Below are positions 45,465 through 54,737 of a stretch of DNA of 64,000 bases, in pieces. Below the pieces are notes generated by a model. That model searched no databases and was not told the DNA's origin. It saw only the letters and a program-made list of their open reading frames with translations. How positions within the stretch are numbered: position 1 is the first letter of the stretch; every line of letters starts with the position of its first letter. The stretch is from Pseudomonas sp. Leaf58 (GTDB lineage Bacteria > Pseudomonadota > Gammaproteobacteria > Pseudomonadales > Pseudomonadaceae): NCBI RefSeq assembly GCF_003627215.1, contig NZ_CP032677.1, positions 2,175,501 through 2,239,500 of the forward strand. Reading direction: 5' to 3'. Both the position numbers and the translations under genes were made by a program.

Positions 45465-46694
45465 ATGCCATTTCGCCGTACCCTGTTGGCTGCATCCCTG
45501 GCCCTGCTGATCACCGGTCAGGCCCCGCTGTACGCCGCACCGCCGCTGTCGATGGACAACGGCACCACAGCCCTGACTGTGCAGACCAGCAACGCCTGGG
45601 TCGAAATCAGCGCCAGCGCGCTGCAACACAACATCCGTACCTTGCAGGCCGAGCTGGGCAGCAAATCCAAGTTGTGCGCCGTGCTCAAGGCCGATGCCTA
45701 CGGCCACGGTGTCGGCCTGGTGATGCCGTCGATCATTGCCCAGGGCGTGCCCTGCGTGGCGGTGGCCAGCAACGAGGAAGCCCGCGTTGTGCGAGCCAGC
45801 GGCTTCACTGGGCAACTGGTGCGGGTACGCCTAGCCAGCCTTGGCGAAGTGGAAGATGCCTTGCAGTACGACATGGAAGAGCTGGTCGGTAGCGCCGAAT
45901 TCGCCCGCCAGGTCGATGCTATCGCCGAGCGCCATGGCAAGACCCTGCGCATCCATATGGCGTTGAATTCCAGTGGCATGAGCCGCAACGGGGTAGAAAT
46001 GTCCACCTGGTCCGGCCGTGGCGAAGCGTTGCAGATCACCGACCAGAAACACCTCAAGCTGGTGGCGCTGATGACCCACTTCGCGGTTGAAGACAAAGAC
46101 GATGTGCGCAAAGGCCTGGCGGCGTTCAACGAGCAGACCGCCTGGCTGATCAAGCATGCCAAGCTCGATCGCAGCAAGCTCACCCTGCATGCCGCCAACT
46201 CCTTCGCTACCCTGGAGGTGCCGGAAGCGCGCCTGGACATGGTACGTACTGGCGGCGCGCTGTTTGGTGACACCGTGCCGACGCACACCGAATACCAACG
46301 TGCCATGCAGTTCAAGTCGCGCGTGGCGGCGGTGCACAGCTACCCGGCCGGCAACACCGTCGGCTACGACCGCACCTTTACCCTGGCGCGTGATTCGCGC
46401 TTGGCCAACATCACTGTTGGCTACTCCGATGGCTACCGCCGGGCATTCACCAACAAGGGCCATGTGCTGATCAACGGGCATCGTGTGCCGGTGGTGGGTA
46501 AGGTGTCGATGAACACGTTGATGGTCGATGTCACGGACTTCCCCGATGTGAAGGGTGGCAACGAAGTGGTGCTGTTCGGCAAACAGGCCGGGGGTGAAAT
46601 CACCCAGGCCGAAATGGAAGACATCAACGGCGCGCTACTCGCCGACTTGTACACCGTGTGGGGCAGTTCCAACCCGAAGATCCTCGTCGACTGA
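45465..46694 (+). CDS. alr: Periplasmic broad-spectrum amino acid racemase (Alr/Bsr)
   Basis: A protein of 409 residues. It starts with a signal peptide 'MPFRRTLLAASLALLITGQA' that ends near 'PLYAAP', unlike cytosolic alanine racemases. The PLP lysine is K75 in 'AVLKADAYGHGVGL'. The C-terminal barrel has 'NITVGYSDGYRRAF' and 'GKVSMNTLMVDVTDFPDV'. Secreted relatives (Bsr) racemise Lys, Arg and others in the periplasm. Its position between aruI and aruH suggests it interconverts L- and D-arginine or lysine for this pathway. Confidence 0.9.
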   Translation: MPFRRTLLAASLALLITGQAPLYAAPPLSMDNGTTALTVQTSNAWVEISASALQHNIRTLQAELGSKSKLCAVLKADAYGHGVGLVMPSIIAQGVPCVAVASNEEARVVRASGFTGQLVRVRLASLGEVEDALQYDMEELVGSAEFARQVDAIAERHGKTLRIHMALNSSGMSRNGVEMSTWSGRGEALQITDQKHLKLVALMTHFAVEDKDDVRKGLAAFNEQTAWLIKHAKLDRSKLTLHAANSFATLEVPEARLDMVRTGGALFGDTVPTHTEYQRAMQFKSRVAAVHSYPAGNTVGYDRTFTLARDSRLANITVGYSDGYRRAFTNKGHVLINGHRVPVVGKVSMNTLMVDVTDFPDVKGGNEVVLFGKQAGGEITQAEMEDINGALLADLYTVWGSSNPKILVD

Positions 46695-46718
46695 AACCGC
46701 CATTGAAGGGAGATTGCC

Positions 46719-47909
46719 ATGCGCTACGCCAAGCTCACCCAACGCATCGCCGGCGACGGGGCCGCGGCCTGGGACATCCACTACCGCGCCTTGGCGCTAC
46801 AGGCCGAGGGCAAGGACATCTTGCTGCTGTCGGTGGGTGACCCGGACTTCGACACCCCCGCGCCAATCGTCGAAGCGGCCATCGGCAGCCTGCGTGCGGG
46901 CCACACCCATTATGCCGATGTGCGCGGCAAGCTGGCGCTGCGCCAGGCCATCGCCAAGCGCCACCAACAGCGCAGCGGCCAGGCCGTCGGCGCCGACCAG
47001 GTGACGGTGCTGGCGGGGGCCCAGTGCGCGCTGTACTGCGTGGCCCAGTGCGTGCTTGACCCAGGCGACGAAGTGCTAGTCGCCGAGCCTATGTACGTCA
47101 CCTACGAGGCGGTGTTCGGTGCCTGTGGCGCCAAGGTGGTGCCGGTGCCGGTCAAGCCGGAAAACGGCTTTCGCGTGTGCCCGCGTGATGTGGCCGAGCG
47201 CATCACCCCGCGTACCCGCGCCCTGGCCTTGAACAGCCCGCACAACCCTTCGGGGGCGAGCTTGCCACGCGCCACCTGGGCCGCGCTGGCCGAACTGTGC
47301 GTCGCCCATGACCTGTGGTTGATCTCCGACGAGGTGTACAGCGAGCTGCTGTACGACGGCGAGCATGTCAGCCCCGGCAGCCTGCCGGGCATGGCCGAGC
47401 GCACGGCCACCCTCAACAGCCTGTCGAAGTCGCATGCCATGACGGGCTGGCGGGTGGGCTGGGTGGTTGGCTCAGCCGAGCTGGCCACCCACCTGGAAAA
47501 CCTCGCCTTGTGCATGCTGTACGGCTCTCCGGACTTTATCCAGGACGCCGCCGTGGTGGCACTGGAGCAACAACTGCCCGAGCTGGCCAGCATGCGCGAG
47601 GCTTATCGGCAGCGCCGCGACCTGGTGTGCGAGCAGTTGGCGAACTGCCCGGGGGTCAAAGCACTGAAGCCCGACGGCGGCATGTTCGTGATGGTCGATA
47701 TCCGCGAGACCGGCCTCAGCGCCCAGGCCTTCGCCAATCGCCTGCTGGACAGCCAAGGCGTGTCGGTACTCGCCGGCGAAGCCTTTGGCCCCAGCGCTGC
47801 CGGGCACATTCGTTTGGGCCTGGTGCTGGGCAACGAGGCCTTGGCCGATGCCTGCCGGCGTATCGCCTGCTGCGCGGCTGAGCTGATGCAGGCGCCGGGC
47901 CGTGCGTGA
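46719..47909 (+). CDS. aruH: Arginine:pyruvate transaminase AruH-like
   Basis: A protein of 396 residues, fold-type I class I aminotransferase. The PLP lysine is K237 in 'LNSLSKSHAMTGWRVGW'. Other family blocks are 'ALNSPHNPSGASLPRATW', 'LISDEVYSELLYDG' and the C-terminal Arg in 'GHIRLGLVLG'. AruH converts arginine and pyruvate to 2-ketoarginine and alanine. Strong ribosome binding site (AAGGGAG). It lies 24 bases after the racemase gene. Confidence 0.87.
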   Translation: MRYAKLTQRIAGDGAAAWDIHYRALALQAEGKDILLLSVGDPDFDTPAPIVEAAIGSLRAGHTHYADVRGKLALRQAIAKRHQQRSGQAVGADQVTVLAGAQCALYCVAQCVLDPGDEVLVAEPMYVTYEAVFGACGAKVVPVPVKPENGFRVCPRDVAERITPRTRALALNSPHNPSGASLPRATWAALAELCVAHDLWLISDEVYSELLYDGEHVSPGSLPGMAERTATLNSLSKSHAMTGWRVGWVVGSAELATHLENLALCMLYGSPDFIQDAAVVALEQQLPELASMREAYRQRRDLVCEQLANCPGVKALKPDGGMFVMVDIRETGLSAQAFANRLLDSQGVSVLAGEAFGPSAAGHIRLGLVLGNEALADACRRIACCAAELMQAPGRA

Positions 47910-47957
47910 GCATGAGCCCCCCGTTGAAAGACATCCAGTCTGGTAAGGAGATCGTTT

Positions 47958-48671
47958 GTGAATGTACTGATCGTCCATGCTCACCCCGAGCCGCAATCGT
48001 TCACCGCTGCCTTGCGTGACCAGGCCGTGGAGACTTTTCGTGCCCAGGGCCACCCGGTGCAGGTCAGCGACCTGTACGCCATGGGCTGGAACCCGGTGGC
48101 CAGTGCCGATGACTTTACCCAACGCGAGAACCCCGAGTACCTGGTGTATGCCCTGGAGCAGCGCCAAGGGGTCAAGCGTGGGGCCATTGCCGCGGATATC
48201 CAGCAGGAGCTGGACAAGCTGTTGTGGGCCGACTTGCTGGTGCTGAACTTTCCGATCTTCTGGTTCTCGGCGCCGGCCATGCTCAAGGGCTGGATCGACC
48301 GGGTGCTGGTGTCGGGGGTGTGCTATGGCGGCAAGCGCTTCTACGACCAGGGTGGCTTGGCGGGCAAGAAGGCGCTGGTGACTGTGACCCTGGGCGGGCG
48401 CGAGCACATGTTTGGTGAAGGGGCGATCCACGGTCCACTGGACGACATGTTGCGGCCGATCTTGCGCGGTACGTTGGCTTATGTCGGCTTCGAGGTGTTG
48501 CCGCCGTTCGTGGCTTGGCATGTGCCTTACATCAGCGATGACGCCCGCCAGGGCTTCTTGCAGCAGTACCGGCAGCGGCTGGAGCAGCTCTCGGACGACC
48601 AGCCGCTGGTGTTTCCGCGGTTGGCGCAGTTCGATGAAGCGTTGTACCCGCTTTCGCCAAACCCTGGCTGA
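47958..48671 (+). CDS. NAD(P)H:quinone oxidoreductase, flavodoxin-like fold
   Basis: A protein of 237 residues with a GTG start 7 nt after AAGGAG. The FMN/FAD-binding fold of the NQO1/YwrO/MdaB family is shown by 'NVLIVHAHPEPQSFTAAL', 'LLVLNFPIFWFSAPAMLKGW' and 'LVTVTLGGREHMFGEGAIHG'. It reduces quinones by two electrons. It is the last gene of the plus-strand run, 48 bases after aruH. Its place in arginine use is unclear, and it may simply be co-transcribed. Confidence 0.88.
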   Translation: MNVLIVHAHPEPQSFTAALRDQAVETFRAQGHPVQVSDLYAMGWNPVASADDFTQRENPEYLVYALEQRQGVKRGAIAADIQQELDKLLWADLLVLNFPIFWFSAPAMLKGWIDRVLVSGVCYGGKRFYDQGGLAGKKALVTVTLGGREHMFGEGAIHGPLDDMLRPILRGTLAYVGFEVLPPFVAWHVPYISDDARQGFLQQYRQRLEQLSDDQPLVFPRLAQFDEALYPLSPNPG

Positions 48672-49021
48672 ACCACGGGGCCGCGCCCACAGGTTGCGAT
48701 TTGCTGGTTGGGGAGGTGGGGGCTCCAAGTGCATGCCTTGGGAACTGAGGTGATGCACAGATCGAGCGCCGCCCGCGCGGCGCTTGACCTCGAAGGCGAT
48801 GAGATTATTGTGACAAGCACCTCACAGCCCAGTCGCTTTATCAGCGCGGGCCACTATTTTTTTGCCTAGCCGGCAGAAACCCCGGGCCAGCTCTACACTG
48901 CTGCCAAGACGGGCCTGGGCTATGTGCTACCACGCGGCCCCACTTGCTGCCTGCGAATGGCTTCGGCCTGCATGATCGTCCTGGCTGCTCCTTTCGAATC
49001 GCCACACATGGAGTACCTGCG
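48672..49021. other. Intergenic interval with a GAGCGCC palindrome
   Basis: The 350 bases hold no convincing gene. At 48762-48787 lies TCGAGCGCC-GCCCGCGC-GGCGCTTGA, with the same arm core as the palindrome at 39522-39567. The right half should contain the promoter of the HD-GYP gene. Confidence 0.6.
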
Positions 49022-51904
49022 ATGGGCTGCGTGTCGACTGGTCGTGTTGGCAACTCCGGGCGTGGCCTTTCACTGCAGTGGCTGGTGGCGCTGGCCATCG
49101 TGCTGGGCATGTCGCTGCTTGGTGCTGCCCTGGCTTGGCAGGGTTATCACAGCATCCGCCAGACCTTGGTGGCTGCCGCGGGTGATGCTGCCCAGCAAAT
49201 TGGCAAGACCATCGACGAGCGTGCCCGGCGCCTGATCGACCCGGCGCACAGCAGTATCCGCCTGCTCGCCTTCAACCCGACTGCGCAAACCCTGGCGCAG
49301 CGCTTGCAACGGCTGCCGCAACTGGTCGAGATGCTGAATGCCAACCGCATGCTCAGCGCCGCCTACATGGGCTACCCCAACGGTGAGTTCCTGCTGGTAC
49401 GGCGCATCCGCGAGCCGCAATTGCTACAGCGTTACGCCGCACCGCCGGGCACGGCATTCCTGGTGCAAAGCGTCAGCCGCGAGGGCGCGGCGGTGCAGGG
49501 TGAGTGGCGCTTCTACGACCAGGCGCTGAACCTGCTGCACGCTCAGGCCAAACCCGAGTACCGCTACGACCCGCGCCTGCGCTCGTGGTTTGCCGAAGCC
49601 AGCGCCCAAACCACCACCGTGCTGACGCGCCCCTATGTGTTCTTCACCACCCGCGAAATCGGCTTGACCATGGCGCAACGCAGCGTCGACGGCGGGACGG
49701 TGATTGGCATGGACGTCTCGGTCAACGACCTGGCCAGCGAAACCCAGGACCTGCGCATGACCCCCGGTACCGAGATCGTCGTGGTCGACGACCAGGGCAA
49801 TGCAGTGGCCTACCCAGACTTGCAGCGGGTAATCGTCCACGAAGGGCAGGCGGTGCGCCTGTCGCGCATTGGTGAACTGGGCATCCCCAGCCTCGAGCAC
49901 CTTTACGCCGAGCTGCCACAAGGCGGCCAAGTGCAGCCTTACCAGGTCGACGGCCAGACCTGGTATGGCATGCGCGTGCAGCTGAGCACTCTGGCTGGGC
50001 AAGACCTGCAGGTGCTGATTGCCGTGCCAGGCCATGAATTGCTGGCCGGCGCGCGTGCGGTGTTGTTCGAGCAGTTGCTTTGGACCGCAGTGCTAATGGC
50101 TGTGCTGCTGGTACTCGGCGGCGTGCTCGGCCGGCGCATCGGTCGCCCCTTGCGGCTACTGGCCGAACAGGTGCGAGGCGTGGCCGGTTTTGATTTCAGC
50201 CGCGAAGTGGGGGTGCATTCGCGAGTGACCGAAGTGCGTGAATTGAGCCGTGTGTTGAGCCGCATGTCGGGCACCATCCGCAGCTTTCAGGCGATCACCC
50301 TCACACTCAGCCGTGAGCGCGACCTTGCGCGCATGCTCGACGGTGTGCTGACCCACCTGGTAGAGGCTGCCGGGGTCAACACCGGCGTGGTGTACCTGTT
50401 CGATGCCGAGCATGCGTTGCTGCGCCTGGCCGCCTCCTGCCGCGGCGAGCAATACCCGGGCGAGCTGCCCGTGGATGAGGCAGCCCAACCACACCTGGCG
50501 GCTGCGGTGACCCAAGCCCTCGGATTGCGCGAGCACAGCCTGGCAGTGGTGCTGAATGATCGCAGCCAGGCGCTGCTGGGTATTCTGGTGCTGCAACTGG
50601 GCGATGAACATGCCCACGAGCAGGTGGGCCAGCCGTTTCGGCGCTTTGTCGAGGAGCTGTCCGGGGTGGCGGCGGTGGCTATTGAAACGCGGCAAATGAC
50701 CGAAGCCCAGCAACGCCTGCTGGATGCCATGATCAAGCTGCTGGCCGATGCCATCGACGCCAAGAGCCCCTATACCGGTGGCCACTGCGAGCGGGTGCCG
50801 CAGCTGGCGCAAATGCTGCTGGACCAGGCGGTGGCGGCCGACAGCGGCCCCTACGCCAACTTCAGCATGACCGAGAGCGAACGCTACGAATTTCGTGTGG
50901 CCGCCTGGCTGCACGATTGTGGCAAGGTCACCAGCCCTGAGTACGTGGTAGACAAGGCGACCAAGCTTGAGGGCCTGAACAACCGCATCCACGAGGTGCG
51001 CATGCGCTTCGAGGTGCTGTGGCGCGATGCCGAGTTGGCCTACTGGCAAGGCCTGGCAAGCGGTGCCGAACCGCAGGTCCTGCAAGCCACCCTGGCGCGC
51101 AGCCAGGCGCAGTTGCAGGAGGAGTTTGCCTTCATCGCCCAGGCCAATATCGGCGGTGAGTTCATGCAGGATGCCGACATCGAACGCCTGCAGCAGATTG
51201 GCCAGCGCCGCTGGCAGCGCCACTTCGACAACCGTTTGGGCATTTCCCGTGATGAGGCAGAGCGCTTTGCCGGCGTGCCGCCGCCAGTATTGCCGGTAGA
51301 TGAACCGCTGCTTGCCGACCGCCCGGAACACTGCGTGCCTTGGGGGCCACGCAAGCCGCCGGTGGCCAAGGACGACCCGCGCAACCGTTGGGGTTTCGAC
51401 ATGCGCCTGCCGGCCCACGCCAGCAACCACGGCGAGCTGTACAACCTGGCGATCCGCCGCGGCACGCTGAATGACGAGGAACGTTTCAAGGTCAACGAAC
51501 ACATCGTGCAGACCATCATCATGCTCAGCTCGCTGCCATTCCCGCGCCAGCTCAAACGGGTACCGGCCATCGCAGGTAACCACCACGAAAAAATGGACGG
51601 TAGCGGTTACCCGCGCCGGCTAGCCGAGCGCGACTTGGGGATTGCCGAGCGGGTGATGGCGATTGCCGATATCTTCGAGGCGCTGACCGCGGCCGACCGC
51701 CCTTACAAGGCGCCGAAGACCTTGTCCGAGTCGGTGAAAATCCTGGTGTTCATGGCCCGCGACGGGCACATCGACGGGCAACTGCTGCAGCTGTTCCTGA
51801 GCAGTGGGGTGTACCGCCAGTATGCTGAGCGCTTTTTGCGCGCCGAGCAGATCGATGAGGTGGATGTGGCGTATTGGCTGGGGCAGATGCACTGCCCAGC
51901 CTGA
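49022..51904 (+). CDS. Membrane-bound sensor with Cache, HAMP-like, GAF and HD-GYP domains
   Basis: About 960 residues from the ATG at 49022 (GGAG 8 nt upstream). Membrane helix at about 15-37, a periplasmic Cache-like sensor up to about residue 345, a second helix near 355-380, a HAMP-like linker, GAF (about 440-570), then a phosphohydrolase domain. The HD motif is H631-D-C-G-K and the GYP part is 'HHEKMDGSGYPRRLAERDLG' at residue 854. The key residues for c-di-GMP hydrolysis are therefore present, but 223 residues separate HD from HHE, far more than in standard HD-GYP proteins. Single gene. Confidence 0.88.
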   Translation: MGCVSTGRVGNSGRGLSLQWLVALAIVLGMSLLGAALAWQGYHSIRQTLVAAAGDAAQQIGKTIDERARRLIDPAHSSIRLLAFNPTAQTLAQRLQRLPQLVEMLNANRMLSAAYMGYPNGEFLLVRRIREPQLLQRYAAPPGTAFLVQSVSREGAAVQGEWRFYDQALNLLHAQAKPEYRYDPRLRSWFAEASAQTTTVLTRPYVFFTTREIGLTMAQRSVDGGTVIGMDVSVNDLASETQDLRMTPGTEIVVVDDQGNAVAYPDLQRVIVHEGQAVRLSRIGELGIPSLEHLYAELPQGGQVQPYQVDGQTWYGMRVQLSTLAGQDLQVLIAVPGHELLAGARAVLFEQLLWTAVLMAVLLVLGGVLGRRIGRPLRLLAEQVRGVAGFDFSREVGVHSRVTEVRELSRVLSRMSGTIRSFQAITLTLSRERDLARMLDGVLTHLVEAAGVNTGVVYLFDAEHALLRLAASCRGEQYPGELPVDEAAQPHLAAAVTQALGLREHSLAVVLNDRSQALLGILVLQLGDEHAHEQVGQPFRRFVEELSGVAAVAIETRQMTEAQQRLLDAMIKLLADAIDAKSPYTGGHCERVPQLAQMLLDQAVAADSGPYANFSMTESERYEFRVAAWLHDCGKVTSPEYVVDKATKLEGLNNRIHEVRMRFEVLWRDAELAYWQGLASGAEPQVLQATLARSQAQLQEEFAFIAQANIGGEFMQDADIERLQQIGQRRWQRHFDNRLGISRDEAERFAGVPPPVLPVDEPLLADRPEHCVPWGPRKPPVAKDDPRNRWGFDMRLPAHASNHGELYNLAIRRGTLNDEERFKVNEHIVQTIIMLSSLPFPRQLKRVPAIAGNHHEKMDGSGYPRRLAERDLGIAERVMAIADIFEALTAADRPYKAPKTLSESVKILVFMARDGHIDGQLLQLFLSSGVYRQYAERFLRAEQIDEVDVAYWLGQMHCPA

Positions 51905-51966
51905 GTACAAATCAGCCTCGGTGGATCGCTGCACATCAGCCAGTTAGCGGTCAGTGAGCGCTCACC

Positions 51967-53679
51967 TCATTCATACCCCTGCGCCCCGGCAATATGCCGC
52001 CCGGCCACATAGCCAAACGTCAGCGCCGGGCCCAGGTTGATGCCGCCAGACGGGTACCAACCACCAAACACACTGGCCATGTCTGTGCCCGCTGCATACA
52101 GGCCAACGATCGGTTGCCCAGCCTCATTCAGCACCCGGGCATGGCCGTCGGTTCGTAGCCCGGCAAAGGTACCAAAACAGCCGGGCTGTACCTTCACCGC
52201 GTAGAACGGCCCATGCTCGATGGGCGCCACACAAGGGTTGAGCCCCTTGTGCTGCGGGTCGCCCTGCTTGCGGTTGAACGGCGTGGAGCCGCGACCGAAT
52301 GCCGGGTCCTGGCCGTTGCGGGCATGGCGGTTGAAGTCGCTGACCGTGGCCCGTAAACCGTCAGGGTCGATGCCGCAGGCGGTAGCCAACGCTTCGAGCG
52401 TGGCGCCTTGCTTGAGGTAGCCGCTGCGCACATGCGGCCACACCGGCAGCGGTGCCGGGCGGGCATGGCCGAGGCCATAGCGGCGCAGGAAGCGATGGTC
52501 GCAGACCAGCCACGAGCACACTTCCTCATGCTGTGGCACCGCCGCGATCATGGCCGACACGTAGTCATAGTAGCCATGCGCTTCATTGACGAAACGCTTG
52601 CCGTTGGCCAACACACCGATGATGCCCGGCTTGCCGCGCTCGATGATGTGCGGGAAGTGGCCGACACTGCCGTCGCGGTGCGGCACTTGCGAAACCGGCG
52701 CCCAGGCCACCGGCGACTTCAAATCGGTGGCGACCACACCGCCGGCCGACTCGCCCAGGCGCAGGCCGTCACCCGAGCAACCCTTGGGGGGCAGGGCCAG
52801 GTTGTCGTGGCCGCTGGCATCACGCGGGAACAGTTGCCGGCGCCGGGCGTTGTCGTTGGGGAAACCACCCGCCGCAAGCACCACGGCCTTGGCGCGGATC
52901 AGTAGCTCGCCTTGCGGCATCGCCACCAGCGCCCCGCGTACCTGACCATCCTCGACCAGCAGGCGTTTGGCCGGCGCTGACTCCTGCAGCTGCACACCCA
53001 GGTCCTGTGCCGACTTGGCCAGGCGTGCCACCAGTGCCACGCCGTTGACCAGGTGCATCGCCCGGCCATACCGGGCCAGGTGGTACAGGTGGCGGCCAAA
53101 GCGTTTGCACACATGCAGCAAGGCCTTGGGTGAGCGGGTCATGTTGAGGAACGCGGCAAGGTCGGCGCCGGCCATGATCGGCATGCCCATGAATGATGTT
53201 TCGCGCAGGGTCTTGCGCAGGCGTGGCAGCAGCGCGCCCACCTCGCGGGCGTCATAGGGTGCGGCAATCACTTGGTGCCCGCCTTGGGCCGCGCCCGGCG
53301 TGTCGCCATGCATGTCCGGGATGGCGTTGCCGTCGGCAAACTGCAACGCCGTGTGCTTTTCGAAAAACGCCACCATGTGCGGGCAGGCCTCGAGAAACGC
53401 GTCGACGCGCTCGGCGTTGTAATAGGCTCCCAGCTCATGGCGCAGGTAGGTGCGCGGCTGCTCGATGTCTTCCTCGATGCCGGCCCGGCGTGCCAGCGGG
53501 TTGCGTGGCACCCAAGCCCAACCGCCGGACCAGGCCGTGGCACCACCGAGCACCGGTTCTTTCTCTACCACGATCACCTTCTGCCCATGCCAGGCAGCCG
53601 TCACCGCCGCAGCCAACCCGGCGGCGCCAGAACCTATGACCAGTACATCGCATTCGGTTTGCAAGGGAGCGGAAGGCAT
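51967..53679 (-). CDS. FAD-dependent oxidoreductase, fumarate reductase/3-ketosteroid dehydrogenase-like
   Basis: A protein of 570 residues. N-terminal FAD-binding motif 'DVLVIGSGAAGLAAAVTAAW' followed by 'VIVVEKEPVLGGATAWSGGW'. The C-terminal FAD contact region is 'GLYAAGTDMASVFGGWYPSG' and 'GGINLGPALTFGYVAGRHIA'. This family includes ketosteroid 1-dehydrogenases and fumarate reductase flavoproteins. The substrate here is probably a cyclic hydroxy or oxo acid, given the neighbours; that is inference. It is divergent from the IclR gene, with an operator-like palindrome in its leader. Confidence 0.87.
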   Translation of the reverse strand: MPSAPLQTECDVLVIGSGAAGLAAAVTAAWHGQKVIVVEKEPVLGGATAWSGGWAWVPRNPLARRAGIEEDIEQPRTYLRHELGAYYNAERVDAFLEACPHMVAFFEKHTALQFADGNAIPDMHGDTPGAAQGGHQVIAAPYDAREVGALLPRLRKTLRETSFMGMPIMAGADLAAFLNMTRSPKALLHVCKRFGRHLYHLARYGRAMHLVNGVALVARLAKSAQDLGVQLQESAPAKRLLVEDGQVRGALVAMPQGELLIRAKAVVLAAGGFPNDNARRRQLFPRDASGHDNLALPPKGCSGDGLRLGESAGGVVATDLKSPVAWAPVSQVPHRDGSVGHFPHIIERGKPGIIGVLANGKRFVNEAHGYYDYVSAMIAAVPQHEEVCSWLVCDHRFLRRYGLGHARPAPLPVWPHVRSGYLKQGATLEALATACGIDPDGLRATVSDFNRHARNGQDPAFGRGSTPFNRKQGDPQHKGLNPCVAPIEHGPFYAVKVQPGCFGTFAGLRTDGHARVLNEAGQPIVGLYAAGTDMASVFGGWYPSGGINLGPALTFGYVAGRHIAGAQGYE

Positions 53680-53701
53680 TACGGGTTTCCTGTATTGTTA
53701 T

Positions 53702-53716
53702 TGGAACAAGGTTCCA
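53702..53716. promoter_or_regulatory. IclR operator-like palindrome 1
   Basis: TGGAAC-AAG-GTTCCA, a perfect 15-base inverted repeat 23 bases upstream of the FAD oxidoreductase start. It has the form of IclR-family sites (TGGAAAT-N-ATTTCCA type). A related site occurs at 54738-54752. Confidence 0.6.
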
Positions 53717-53871
53717 CATTCTTATCGGCAGGGCATCGGCCCGCAAGGGTGCCGCGGTCAACACGGGCCGGAAATGGGCGATAACCGGACACTTCGTGCG
53801 GCCCTGGCTGCGATGGCTGTCGAGGCTGTGGAATCATCTTCTAGAATTCGAAAATTTCAGGGACCTGTGTC

Positions 53872-54648
53872 ATGGCTGGTAGTCAGATCGAACGCGCCTT
53901 CAGTCTTGTAGAAAGCCTTACCGGTGAGCCGCAGGGGTTGGCACTGCAAACCCTGGCCGAGCGGCTGGACATCCCTAAGAGCGCCGCCCACCGCATGCTC
54001 ACCGAACTGGTGCGGCTGGGCTATGTGCGGCAGAACCGGGACAACAGCCGCTACCAGCTGTCGGCCAAGTTGGTGGCACTGGGCTTTCGTTACCTGGCCA
54101 ACAGCGGGGCCGACATCATCCAGCCGATTCTCGACCGCCTCGCCCAGGACAGCGGCGAGTTGGTACGCCTTGGTGTGATCGACGGTGGTCGCCAAACCTG
54201 GATCGCCAAGTCCCAGGGCGCCCGCTCCGGGCTGCGTTACGACCCAGACATGGGCCGCGACGCGCCACTGTTCTATACCGCATCCGGGCATGCCTGGCTG
54301 GCCAGCCTGGACGATGAGCAGGCGTTGCAAATGGTGCTGCGCCAGGGCATTGCCGACCCGGCGCAGTTCGGCCCGAATGCACCACGTTCCACCGACGAGT
54401 TGCGCACCTACCTGCACCGCGCCCGCGAGCGCGGTTATGCCTGGGTCGAAGAAACCTCGGCCATCGGTACCGCGGCCTTGGCGGCGGTGGTGCGGCGCCC
54501 GCACAGTGGCGAGGTGATCGGCGTGCTGAGCATCGCCGGGCCCAGTGCCCGCCTGGCGCAAAGCCGCTTGGCAGAGCTCGCGCCGCTGTTGCTGGCGGCG
54601 GCGCAGGAGCTATCGGCGGCCAGCCCGGCCAGCGAGCTCTTCGCCTGA
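53872..54648 (+). CDS. IclR-family transcriptional regulator
   Basis: A protein of 258 residues. Winged helix at residues about 8-70 ('GLALQTLAERLDIPKSAAHR', 'LGYVRQNRDNSRYQLSAKLV'). The C-terminal IclR effector domain has 'LFYTASGHAWLASLDDEQAL' and 'YAWVEETSAIGTAALAAVVR'. Flanked by a divergent oxidoreductase and a co-directional catabolic operon, both with TGGAAC-type palindromes upstream, so it probably controls both. Confidence 0.92.
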   Translation: MAGSQIERAFSLVESLTGEPQGLALQTLAERLDIPKSAAHRMLTELVRLGYVRQNRDNSRYQLSAKLVALGFRYLANSGADIIQPILDRLAQDSGELVRLGVIDGGRQTWIAKSQGARSGLRYDPDMGRDAPLFYTASGHAWLASLDDEQALQMVLRQGIADPAQFGPNAPRSTDELRTYLHRARERGYAWVEETSAIGTAALAAVVRRPHSGEVIGVLSIAGPSARLAQSRLAELAPLLLAAAQELSAASPASELFA

Positions 54649-54737
54649 GGGCACGTTACTGGTCGATTACCGCACAGTCTGTGCTGCCGCTAGTTCTGAA
54701 AAGCGGGACTTGGTTCTAAATTGTTCAGCGTTGATTG

